Shown here piece by piece: positions 8,005-16,600 of a stretch of 64,000 nt of DNA. The DNA comes from Selenomonadales bacterium (GTDB lineage: Bacteria; Bacillota; Clostridia; Christensenellales; QALW01), in contig QALW01000011.1 of the NCBI GenBank assembly GCA_003150515.1, positions 1 to 64,000 of the forward strand, read 5' to 3'. The stretch's first letter is position 1. Every line of letters starts with the position of its first letter. A model generated the notes under the pieces. The model was given only the letters and a program-made list of their open reading frames with translations. It was not told the origin of the DNA and did not search any database. The position numbers and the translations under genes were made by a program.

Positions 8005-8106
8005 GGCATTCACTCCCATTTGCATAATTTGATAGCCCGGCGGGCTTATCTATACTAACTCTATGACGTCAAGAGGGCAATTATGCGGGCAATTAAAAAA
8101 TTATTG

Positions 8107-8135
8107 TTGCGCGCGGCGGCGAATTTGAGTATAAT
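8107..8135 (+). promoter_or_regulatory. Promoter of the cysE-cysS T-box transcript
   Basis: TTGCGC (8107-8112), a 17-base spacer and a perfect TATAAT (8130-8135). Transcription would start near 8142, just before the kink-turn end of T-box stem I. Confidence 0.75.
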
Positions 8136-8141
8136 GATAAA

Positions 8142-8384
8142 AACAAAGGCTGTGAAGCCGGATGGATTTTTGCGCGCGCTTAATAGAGAGTCCGCCGTTT
8201 TGCTGGGAGGCGGATACCGCGCAGAAGATTTTCCAATGCGCCGGCAGAGCCGGGGAAAGCGTTAGTTTTCCTTCGTTTTTCCGCGTTAAGGAATTATAAG
8301 CGGGCGTGCTTTTATGCGCGCCAAGCGGAGTGGAACCGCGGTTCAGGCCGTCTCTGTGCGTTATTTTGGCATAGAGGCTTTTTT
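8142..8384 (+). ncRNA. T-box leader, probably tRNA-Cys responsive
   Basis: The T-box sequence GGAGTGGAACCGCG is at 8327-8340. Stem I can be traced: GGCT/AGCC and GCCGG/CCGGC flank a kink-turn-like loop, TGCGCG pairs with CGCGCA, and AGAGAG-TCCGCC...GGCGGA forms the distal part. The unpaired 3' side of stem I carries TGC at 8237-8239, a fitting Cys specifier. The terminator is GTCTCTGTGC (8350-8359) pairing with GCATAGAGGC (8369-8378), then T6. Uncharged tRNA-Cys should favour the antiterminator and turn on cysE and cysS. The specifier identity is inferred from fold and downstream genes. Confidence 0.85.
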
Positions 8385-8432
8385 GTTATTATTACCGCCC
8401 GCTGCGGACGCCGGGCGGAAGGGGAGCAGGAT

Positions 8433-9086
8433 ATGGGAAAGCATTTTAAGACTGATATTCAGGCCGTTCTGGATAGAGATCCGGCCGCGCGCAGCAAATT
8501 AGAGGTCATGCTGTGCTATCCGGGCTATAAGGCCGTGCGCAGGCATCGCCGCGCGCATTGGCTTTATAATCATAATATGAAGCTGCTGGCAAGGTTTGTC
8601 TCCGAACGCACCCGTAAAAAAACCGGAATAGATATACATCCGGGCGCGGTTATAGGCGAGGGGCTTTTTATAGACCACGGCATGGGAGTGGTCATAGGCG
8701 AGACCACTCAAATAGGCAATAACTGCACTCTCTTTCAGAACGTAACGCTGGGCGGGACGGGAAAGGAGACGGGCAAAAGGCATCCAACCCTGGGCAATAA
8801 CGTAATGGTGGCCGCGGGCGCAAAGGTGCTGGGCCCCTTTAAGGTTGGAGATAATTCCAAAATAGGCGCAGGGGCTGTGGTGCTTTGCGAGGTGCCCGAA
8901 AACTGCACGGTGGTGGGAGTGCCAGGCCGTATAGTCAAGCGCAATAACGTACGGGTGGATAATTCCCTTATGGATCAGCGCCTGCCCGATCCGATGCTGG
9001 AAGAAATTCAGAGAATGTGCTCCCGCATATGCGAATTGGAGCGCGCCGTTAAAAAGGAAAAAGAAGATAAAGGAGAAGAAAAATGA
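8433..9086 (+). CDS. cysE: Serine O-acetyltransferase
   Basis: 217 residues. It transfers acetyl from acetyl-CoA to L-serine, the first step of cysteine synthesis. The left-handed beta-helix with hexapeptide repeats runs from about 65 to 165 (DIHPGAVIGEG, IDHGMGVVIGET with the catalytic Asp-His pair, KRHPTLGNNVMVAAGAKVLG). The N-terminal helical part is short, as in Gram-positive EpsC-type enzymes. The ribosome site is GGGGAGCAGG. It is controlled by the T-box upstream and overlaps cysS by four bases, so serine acetylation and Cys-tRNA charging are co-regulated. Confidence 0.95.
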   Translation: MGKHFKTDIQAVLDRDPAARSKLEVMLCYPGYKAVRRHRRAHWLYNHNMKLLARFVSERTRKKTGIDIHPGAVIGEGLFIDHGMGVVIGETTQIGNNCTLFQNVTLGGTGKETGKRHPTLGNNVMVAAGAKVLGPFKVGDNSKIGAGAVVLCEVPENCTVVGVPGRIVKRNNVRVDNSLMDQRLPDPMLEEIQRMCSRICELERAVKKEKEDKGEEK

Positions 9087-10474
9087 AGCTCTATAACACT
9101 CTCAGCCGCAGCAAGGAGGAATTTATTCCTATAAAGCCGGGCAAGGCGGGCATGTATTCCTGCGGTCCAACGGTCTATAATTACGCCCATATAGGGAATA
9201 TGCGCACTTATGTCTTTATGGACGTTCTGCGCCGTACTCTGGAGGCATACGGCTATAAGGTTAAAAGCGTTATGAATATTACGGACGTAGGCCACCTTAC
9301 AAGCGACGCGGACGAGGGCGAGGATAAAATGGCGCGCGCCGCCCAGGAGCAGAAGAAAACGCCCTGGGAGATAGCGCAGTATTATACCGACGTCTTTTTT
9401 AAGGACTTGCAGGCTCTTAATATAAAACGGCCCAATTTAACGCCCAAGGCAACCGAGCATATAAAGGAAATGCTGGATTTTGTTCAGGCCCTGGCGGCCC
9501 GGGGCTATGGATACGAGACGGACGACGGCATATATTTTGATATAAGCAAATTTCCTGATTACGGCAAGCTGTCGGGCAATGATTTAGAGGCGCAGCTTGC
9601 GGGAGCGCGGGTTGAGGTTAATCAGCAGAAGAGGCATCCGGCCGATTTTGCGCTTTGGAAAAAGGCGCCTAAAGAGCATATAATGCAATGGGAGAGCCCC
9701 TGGGGCATGGGATATCCGGGCTGGCATATAGAATGCTCGGCTATGAGCCGCAAATATCTGGGGGATACGTTTGATTTGCATACGGGCGGAGTGGATCATA
9801 TTCCGGTTCACCATGAAAATGAGATTGCGCAGTCTGAAGCGCTTTTGGGCCATCCGGCCGTGCATTATTGGATGCACGGGGAATTTATGATGGTGGACGG
9901 CGGCAAGATGAGCAAGAGCCTGGGCAATACTTATACCATATCCGATTTAATCAGCAGGGGATATGCTCCTTTGGCTTTTAGATATCTCTGTCTGAACGCG
10001 CATTACCGCAGCAAGCTTAATTTCACCTGGGAGGCCATGTCGGGCGCGCAGGTCAGCTATATAAGGCTGCTGGAGGGAGCGTACAGGCATAAAAACGCGC
10101 CCCGCTCGCCCCAGGCGGCGTTGCTGGCGCAGGATGCCTGGGAGCAGTTCCTGGAGGCTGCCGGAGACGATTTAAATATTCCCAAGGCGCTGGGCGTGGC
10201 TTGGACGCTTATAAGGAGCAATATCAAATCGGCTGATATATATGACGCGCTTTTGAAGATGGACGGCATTCTGGGACTGAATCTTGCTCAATATGAGCCT
10301 GAGCAACAGCAGGATGAGCCTTTGCCCGCCGAGATAGCCCAATTGGCGGAGGAACGTCAAAAAGCCAGGGCAAATAAGGATTGGGCGCTTTCGGATAATT
10401 TGCGTGAGGAATTGCGCGCCAAGGGATATGAGGCGGTGGATTCTAAGGAAGGGCAGCGAATAAAAAAGCTGTAG
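9083..10474 (+). CDS. cysS: Cysteinyl-tRNA synthetase
   Basis: 463 residues, normal length. Class I motifs are intact: the HIGH-type signature AHIGN (in GPTVYNYAHIGNMRTYV, with the zinc-binding Cys just before it), GWHIECSAMS and HTGGVDHIPVHHENE, which supply further zinc ligands, and KMSKS (GGKMSKSLGNT). It attaches cysteine to tRNA-Cys in the cytoplasm. The start overlaps the end of cysE (ATGA), and both lie behind the T-box. A cloverleaf element (10549-10682) lies 74 bases after the stop. The ribonuclease mrnC and rlmB genes that often follow cysS in Clostridia are absent here. Confidence 0.97.
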   Translation: MKLYNTLSRSKEEFIPIKPGKAGMYSCGPTVYNYAHIGNMRTYVFMDVLRRTLEAYGYKVKSVMNITDVGHLTSDADEGEDKMARAAQEQKKTPWEIAQYYTDVFFKDLQALNIKRPNLTPKATEHIKEMLDFVQALAARGYGYETDDGIYFDISKFPDYGKLSGNDLEAQLAGARVEVNQQKRHPADFALWKKAPKEHIMQWESPWGMGYPGWHIECSAMSRKYLGDTFDLHTGGVDHIPVHHENEIAQSEALLGHPAVHYWMHGEFMMVDGGKMSKSLGNTYTISDLISRGYAPLAFRYLCLNAHYRSKLNFTWEAMSGAQVSYIRLLEGAYRHKNAPRSPQAALLAQDAWEQFLEAAGDDLNIPKALGVAWTLIRSNIKSADIYDALLKMDGILGLNLAQYEPEQQQDEPLPAEIAQLAEERQKARANKDWALSDNLREELRAKGYEAVDSKEGQRIKKL

Positions 10475-10548
10475 AAATTATAAGCTTATGACAGTTTTGG
10501 CGCAGAAGCGCATTGTGCTTTGACTGCGTTGTCTGCGGGCGATTTTTT

Positions 10549-10682
10549 ACGGAGGGATGGAGAAGATGGGGGCGGGGGCGGCGTTCGGCAGGCTAAAGCC
10601 TGCCCTGCCGGGCCTGCGGCCCGGCCGCGCGGCCGCAGGCCGCGGAACGCCGCCCCCGCCCCCATCTTCTCCATCCCTCCGT
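10549..10682. repeat. Cloverleaf inverted-repeat element, copy C
   Basis: A perfect 38-bp closing stem (10549-10586 with 10645-10682), purine-rich on the left strand, encloses three arms: 10587-10604 (GGCAGGC, loop TAAA), 10607-10625 (GCCGGGCC, loop TGC) and 10628-10644 (CGCGGCC, loop GCA). Arm 1 is nearly the same as arm 1 of copy A. An open frame can be read through it but has no coding character. Confidence 0.95.
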
Positions 10683-10850
10683 TCGTTCCCCAATTTTTTA
10701 CGCTATTACAACCAGTCTCAGGCAATGCGCTTAGCTGTCCGCTCTAAAAAGGCTGCGGATCTTGCGCGGATCGCATGGCGGATAAGCATAAAATATAATG
10801 CAATAAGATATCAACGCATATTTACTTTGATTTATAATGGAGTGAGAATT

Positions 10851-11270
10851 ATGAATAACTCCCATAAGGAAAAAGGGCAAACTGAAAAACAGCCGGAGGA
10901 TAATGCGGACAGACAAATCAAAATAGGTAAGATAATACTGGCTGTCATAGGCGTTGTAAACGTGGCGTCCGCGTTTGCACTCATTATCGTAAAAGGCTTT
11001 GATTTTTCTATCCTCTGCGTGCTTGTGGTGCAGGTTTGCTTAGCCCTTGCTTTATTTTCCGGAGTTAATTGGGTTAGATATTTTTTGGCTATAGAAGCTT
11101 TAGCCAGTGTTATACCCTTAATAGCAGGTATTCTGACAGTTATAACTGAGCCTAACCCGCTTCCTTTAATTCTTTTTATAATACTCGCGCTTTATCAAAC
11201 AGCCAGCGGCCTTTTGCTTATTTTTTACAGAGGCGTATCCGAATATATCTACGCTAAAAAATATCCATAA
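10851..11270 (+). CDS. Small membrane protein of unknown function
   Basis: 139 residues from the ATG at 10851, preceded by GGAGTGAG at a good distance; a longer frame reaches back into cloverleaf copy C and is not believed. A charged N-terminus (about 25 residues, Lys/Glu/Gln rich) precedes four hydrophobic segments near 28-48, 52-72, 75-97 and 102-125, and the tail is short and basic. No family was recognised. It stands alone between cloverleaf C and a bidirectional terminator (11350-11396), and a related 27-base sequence flanks it on both sides (10508-10534 and 11304-11330). Confidence 0.7.
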   Translation: MNNSHKEKGQTEKQPEDNADRQIKIGKIILAVIGVVNVASAFALIIVKGFDFSILCVLVVQVCLALALFSGVNWVRYFLAIEALASVIPLIAGILTVITEPNPLPLILFIILALYQTASGLLLIFYRGVSEYIYAKKYP

Positions 11271-11349
11271 GCTGCTGCAAAACGGAAAATCTCTCCCTCT
11301 GCGGCGCATTGTGCTCTGATTGTATTGTCTAAGCCTAAAATAATATAAT

Positions 11350-11396
11350 AAAAAGCTCTGTGCGGGCGCAGATTTTCGCCGCACAGAGCTTTTTTT
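11350..11396. terminator. Bidirectional intrinsic terminator
   Basis: AAAAAGCTCTGTGCGG (from 11350) pairs with CCGCACAGAGCTTTTT (to about 11394), with one bulged G and a loop around GATTTT. A-run and T-run lie on either side. It separates the small membrane protein from the convergent Cys-rich gene. Confidence 0.88.
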
Positions 11397-11464
11397 ATGC
11401 CGCTTAGAGCCGTTCGTGATTGCCGGTGAACGCCCGGTAAACGGGCAAAGGATTTTATAAATGC

Positions 11465-11611
11465 TTACATATCTTCATAGGCGCACTGAGGACATTTGCC
11501 GTTGTTTTCATAGGCGCAGTCGGCGCACAGATATTTATGGCATTGGGAACACCTCTCCATGCTCCGTTCCTCCCCTTCTCGTCCGCATACGCCGCATTGC
11601 ACTCTGGCCAT
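11465..11611 (-). CDS. 48-residue Cys-rich zinc-finger-like protein
   Basis: A short frame of 48 residues starting at the ATG at 11611, with GGAG nine bases before it. The sequence contains eight cysteines in four pairs: C-x2-C at 6/9 (CGVC), 21/24 (CSQC), 29/32 (CADC) and 40/43 (CPQC). This is the pattern of a double zinc-ribbon or treble-clef module. An in-frame ATG eight codons upstream has no ribosome site. The gene lies between a bidirectional terminator (11350-11396) and the terminator of the NlpC/P60 gene, so it probably has its own promoter. A role in binding nucleic acid or protein is inference. Confidence 0.7.
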   Translation of the reverse strand: MARVQCGVCGREGEERSMERCSQCHKYLCADCAYENNGKCPQCAYEDM

Positions 11612-11682
11612 GCCAATCAACTCCGTTCTGTTCATGATTTATTATATTTTGTATTAGTTTCCATGTGTTTATACATTAAAAA

Positions 11683-11710
11683 GGCTTATATGGAATAATC
11701 CATATAAGCC
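11683..11710 (-). terminator. Intrinsic terminator of the NlpC/P60 gene
   Basis: A 12-bp perfect stem GGCTTATATGGA (11683-11694) with 11699-11710, loop ATAA, followed on the minus strand by T5. Confidence 0.9.
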
Positions 11711-11730
11711 CGTTAATTTAAAAGCGATTC

Positions 11731-13599
11731 TCAGGAAATAACCCGGCGTCCCCAGGAGAAGCGCGGCTTGTAATAGCTGTTGGTTATGTCCTGAATAACC
11801 ACCTGCATGGAGCTGCCCGAATTGCAGTGAATAAACATATTGTCTCCCAAATAGATGCCCGCGTGGTCCGAAAGGTCGTTGTCGTTAATAGTATTGAAAA
11901 ACACTAAATCTCCCGGCTTTAAATCAGATATCTTTTCAATCTTGGGCGCGTAGTTGGAGTAGCCCTGATTATATGCTGTACGGGGAAGAGTGTATCCGAA
12001 ATGCTTGAACACATAGCAGGTATATCCCGTGCAGTCGAAGGAATCGGGGCCGTTAGCGCCGTAAACATAGGGAGTGCCCAGGAAGGTCTTGGCATAAGCC
12101 AGGAGCTCGTCTATTAATTTTTCCGTTTCGTCAGATGGTTCGTCTGGGGTTTCAGGCTCTTCGTCCGGCTTGGCCTCGGCGCTGCTGTCAAAGAGAGCTT
12201 TAAGAGTCAGAGGCCCGGCAATACCGTCTACGTCCAGAGAATTTTCGCGCTGAAAGCTTTTAACGGCGGTAAGGGTTATGCTTCCGAAATATCCGGTGCA
12301 GTTGGCCGAAAAATATCCAAGCTCCTTGAGGCGCTGCTGAAGCTTAACCACGTCGTTGCTGCTCATGCCGTATTTCAGCGTTTCGCTGGGCGCGGAAGAA
12401 TCGCCTTCGCCAGGGGAGGAGGGATTGTTTTCGCCGGTTATTGTGATATAGTCGGCGCTCGCATAGCCGCTCATGCCGCTGGGAGTGGTTATTTTGTGCC
12501 AGCCGCTGGAGGTTTCAAGAATGGTAACGGAGGCGTTGTTGTTTAAATAGCCCTTGGCGGAATAAGAGGTGCCCGGGCCGCTGCGCACGGTCAGGCGCGT
12601 GTTTACTTTTACTACGCCCTGCTTGCTCTGCGAAGAAGAATCGGAATTCTCGCCCGTTATGGTAATATAATCGGCGCTGCAATAGCCCGTTATGCCTGAA
12701 GAGGTGCTGATTTTATACCAGCCGTTAAGTATTTCGGAAATTGTTACGGAGGTATTGTTGGTTAGATAGCCTTTGGCTGAATAGGAGGTGCCCGGGCCGC
12801 TGCGCACGGTCAGCTTTGTGCTCACTTTTACCTTGCCCGTTTTGTTTACGGCCGTGCCCTGATCCTGGGAAGAGGAACCGTCCTGCGAATCCTGCCCGCT
12901 GAGCGTTATATAATCGGCGCTGCAATAGCCGCTCAGTCCGGAAGAGGAGGTAATGGAATACCATCCGTTCTGGGAGCCGTTAATAACTACAGAGGCGTTG
13001 TTGAGCAGATAACCTTTAATTGAATAGGAGGTGCCCGGGCCGCTGCGCACGTTGAGCTTGGTATCCACTTTTACCTTTCCCTGCTGGACTGACGACGATG
13101 CGCTTGAACCGCCCGAAGCGGAAATATAGCTCTTGTAAACGTAGCCCTCAATATCAAAGGAGGTGCGGATTTTATACCAGCCGCCGTTTTCAGATAAAAT
13201 GCTTACGCTTTCGCCGTCCGCCAGCTCGCAGAGCAGCGTGTCGGATGCGGACGGTCCATATCGGAGATTAAGCCCTTCGCTTATATTTACAGTGCCCGTT
13301 TTAATGGCCTGAGCGTCTGAAATCAGTCCAAGAGCAGTAAGAGTATCCTCTCCGGCCACGCCGTCGGCGTTCAGGCCCTGAGCCTTCTGATAGCTCTTTA
13401 CAGCCGCTGCCGTTATGTCGCCGTAATAGCCGGTGGAAGTAGCTGAAAAATATCCCTTGCTCTTAAGCGCCTGCTGCAAGGCCTCCACGCTCTGGCTCCT
13501 GTTGCCCTCTTTAAGAGTAACTGCCTGAGCCGTCAGAGGCAGCAATGCCGCTGCAAGCGTCAGTATGGTTAAAATAACAATCAGCCTTTTAATCTTCAA
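11731..13599 (-). CDS. Secreted NlpC/P60 cell-wall endopeptidase with SH3b and PG-binding domains
   Basis: 622 residues. Signal peptide 1-26; a PG_binding_1 domain at about 30-92; four bacterial SH3 domains between about 98 and 390, the last three nearly identical (VRSGPGTSYS, GYCSADYITITG); a second PG_binding_1 domain at about 405-470; an acidic linker; and an NlpC/P60 domain from about 495 with Cys523 (DSFDCTGYTC), His579 (SDHAGIY) and His591 as the likely catalytic triad. Such enzymes cut stem peptides of peptidoglycan outside the cell. The gene ends at its own terminator and lies 25 bases after the SpoIID/SH3 gene on the same strand, so the two are probably co-transcribed. Confidence 0.93.
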   Translation of the reverse strand: MKIKRLIVILTILTLAAALLPLTAQAVTLKEGNRSQSVEALQQALKSKGYFSATSTGYYGDITAAAVKSYQKAQGLNADGVAGEDTLTALGLISDAQAIKTGTVNISEGLNLRYGPSASDTLLCELADGESVSILSENGGWYKIRTSFDIEGYVYKSYISASGGSSASSSVQQGKVKVDTKLNVRSGPGTSYSIKGYLLNNASVVINGSQNGWYSITSSSGLSGYCSADYITLSGQDSQDGSSSQDQGTAVNKTGKVKVSTKLTVRSGPGTSYSAKGYLTNNTSVTISEILNGWYKISTSSGITGYCSADYITITGENSDSSSQSKQGVVKVNTRLTVRSGPGTSYSAKGYLNNNASVTILETSSGWHKITTPSGMSGYASADYITITGENNPSSPGEGDSSAPSETLKYGMSSNDVVKLQQRLKELGYFSANCTGYFGSITLTAVKSFQRENSLDVDGIAGPLTLKALFDSSAEAKPDEEPETPDEPSDETEKLIDELLAYAKTFLGTPYVYGANGPDSFDCTGYTCYVFKHFGYTLPRTAYNQGYSNYAPKIEKISDLKPGDLVFFNTINDNDLSDHAGIYLGDNMFIHCNSGSSMQVVIQDITNSYYKPRFSWGRRVIS

Positions 13600-13624
13600 T
13601 ATTGTTCACATCCCTTCGCAGTAT

Positions 13625-16600
13625 TTAAATCTGAATAAATTCCTTGCTTACATATCCTGTCGTTTGATTATATTTGATTTTGTACCAGTCGCCCGATTCT
13701 CCCAGAATGCTTACTGCTGCGCCGTCGGAAAGCTTGCCTATTATGCCGGCGCTCATGCTTGCGTTTGAACGGACGTTCAGCCGGCTGGAGGAACTGCTTA
13801 ATTTAACTTTGCCCTGGCGGCTTTCGGAGGGCGCCTGGGAGCTTTGCGAGCCGTCCAGCTTTATATATTCGCCGCTGACGTAGCCCGTTTTGCCCGAGGC
13901 AGTCCGGATATAATACCAGCCGTTTGATTCCTTCTTAAGCACGGTTACCTTTGCGTTATTGCTAAGGGAAGCCACGACGCTGTAACTGGTGCCCGGGCCG
14001 CTGCGCACGTTTAAGGAAGAACTGACGTTTACTGTTCCCGTGCTGCCGCCGGACGGTTGATCCGAGCTGCCGCCCGACGAGCTCACTTTAATATATTCGG
14101 CGCTGCAATAGCCGGTTGTGCCGTTGCTCAAACGGATTTTATACCATCCGTCCGACTGGCTCAATATGGTTACTTTTGTGCCCTCGCTTATAGATGTAAT
14201 GCGCGAATAACTGGAGCCCGGGCCCGAACGCACTCTTAAAGAGCTTGCGCCCGTTACAACGCCCGAAAGTTCCTCTGAAACTGTGCCCAGCACGATATAT
14301 TCCTTTGAGGCATAACCCTTAAGCGAGCCGCTTTCAATTTTATACCAGTCTCCCGATTCCCCCGTAACGGTAACTGTTGTCCCGTGATTGAGCTTGCCTA
14401 TAATGGAGGCGGAGCCGTTGGGCTGACTGCGCACGTTCAGCCGGCTGCTGGAATTTTCAAGCTTTACAGTGCCCGTTTTATTGGAAGGCTGAGGGCTTTG
14501 AGTGGGCTCAGGCGTGCCCGTGGGAGTGCTTGCAGGCGTGCTTGCGGGGCTGGAGGCGCTCGCCGAGGGGGAGGCCGAAGGGGATTCCAATGTTATATAC
14601 TGAGCCGAAATATATCCCGTTTTATTAAGCACTTGAATTTTATACCATCCGTTGGAGGTTTTTTCAAGTATGGTGACTTTTGTTCCCGGGCTGACGGTAA
14701 AGAGCACGCCGCTGGTTTCGGACGCTCCTGAACGCACGTTTACAGATTGAGTGCCCGTAACTATGCCCGTATCCGCGTCAGGATCGGATGGATCGGGGCT
14801 GGAATCGCGCAGAGTTATATATTGCGCGCTGCAATAGCCGGTTGTGCCGTTATTCAGGCGCACCATATACCAGCCGTTGGTTTCGCCCAGCACGGTAACT
14901 GTGCTTCCGCCGCTTATGGCCGTGATGCGCGAATAACTGGTGCCCGGGCCCGAACGCACCTTTAAGGAGCTGGCGCCGGTAACTGTGCCCAGGCGCTCCT
15001 CGGCATAGGAAATTATGGTTATAAATTCTTTTGAAGCATAGCCTTTAAGGGAACCGCTCTCAATTTTATACCAGTCTCCCGATTCTCCCGTTATAGTAAC
15101 GTTTGCTCCGTGGTTAAGCCTGCCTATGATGGATGCGGAATCGCTGGGATTATTGCGCACGTTCAGCCGGCTGCTGGAATTTTTAAGCTGCACCAATCCT
15201 ATTTTATCAACCGGCTCGGGCGTGGGAGTAGGCGTAGGAGCGGGAGTGGTTGCCGCCGGTGTTGTAGGCGAAGAAGTTGGCGTAGATGTCGGCGTAGACG
15301 TCGGTGTGGATGTCGGGGTAGATGTTGGCGTGGATGTCGGCGTAGATGTCGGCGTGGACGTCGGTGTGGATGTCGGCGTAGATGTCGGCGTGGATGTCGG
15401 CGTTAACGTCTGCGTGGGCGCCGGAGAAGTGGCCGACGGCTCGGCGGCAGTTTCTATTTTCAAATAGCGGTAGGATACATATCCCCGCATGCCGTTGGGA
15501 AGCTGGATATAATACCAGCCGTTATCCGCTATTGCCAGAACTCTTACATTGGAGCCCAGGCTTATTTCAGTCAGCAGCAGGGAGCTGGAATTGGGTTCGG
15601 CCCGCACGTTAAGGTCCATATCAATAACCGTGCCCATTACCATGCTTCCCGGCAGAGGCTCGTATGTAAACAACCGGTTGATTTTAAGATAATTCGCGCT
15701 GCAATAGCCCTGAACGCCCTGGGCGTTTTCAACAAGCAGCCATTCCTCGCTGCTGTCGTCCAGAATTTTTAAAGTTTCGCCCTTCAGGGCCACGGCCAGC
15801 GTTTCCGCTTCCGAATTGGCTTCTTTTCTTATGCGAAGCTGCTCCGTGCCCGTTACGGTGCCTATATAAATCTGGTTTTCGCTGGCTGAAGGCGAAGGAT
15901 ATGGCGAAGCCGTGGGAGTGCTCTGGCCCTCGCCGGGCTTTTCGCCCGCCACTATAAAGCTGGCGTTTACATAGCCCGTTTTTTCCTGCCCGTTTTTGAA
16001 ATATCTAACCTTGAACCAGCCGCTGTGCTCGCTTATAAGCTCCACTTCGTCCCCGTGGTAAAGGGTATCGAGGGGGGTGCCGTCCGGCTCGGGAGTTTCT
16101 CTTACATACAGCCTGCTGTCCGTATCGGTTAAGGTAACCACTCCCGTCCATATCTCAGGCTGAGTTGGAGCAGTGGCTGAAGCGGAAGGAGCGGGCGTGG
16201 GTTTTTCCAGCTCGGTTATATAATCCGCCGAAACGTAGCCCGTGGTTCCGTTGAATATGATTTTATACCAGCCGCTGTCCAGCTTTTCAACCAGCTCCAC
16301 ATAGGCGCCGTGGTTCAGCTTGCCTAATTTGCCGGCCGAGGTGCTGGGCGAGGTGCGCACGTTCAAATTGCTGGCGGAATCGCTGAGCGTAACAATTCCG
16401 TACCACTTATTAGGATCCAGATCGGGATTGGCGTTAGGGCCCAGAACTTCATAATCCAGAGTGGTGATTTTTGTATTGTCAAAATAAAAAGCGAGTATTT
16501 CCTCATAAGTCTGCCCCGCTTCCGCGCGGGCGCGGGCGCCTATCTGGCTGAGCCCTATGCCGTGGCCGTTTCCGTTTATGCTAAGCTGCCAGCGGTCGCT

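Noticed and set aside
8083..8265. A 60-codon frame before cysE
   Set aside because: It overlaps the promoter and stem I of the T-box leader.
10557..10850. Upstream extension of the 139-residue membrane protein
   Set aside because: It would translate cloverleaf C; there is no ribosome site, and ATG 10851 has a good one.
15265..15412. CRISPR array
   Set aside because: The 12-base units are contiguous and in phase with codons, without spacers.
15110..15467. Frames made of Arg/Gly/Cys or Val/Asp repeats on the plus strand
   Set aside because: Shadows of the (TSTP)n minisatellite in the SpoIID/SH3 gene.
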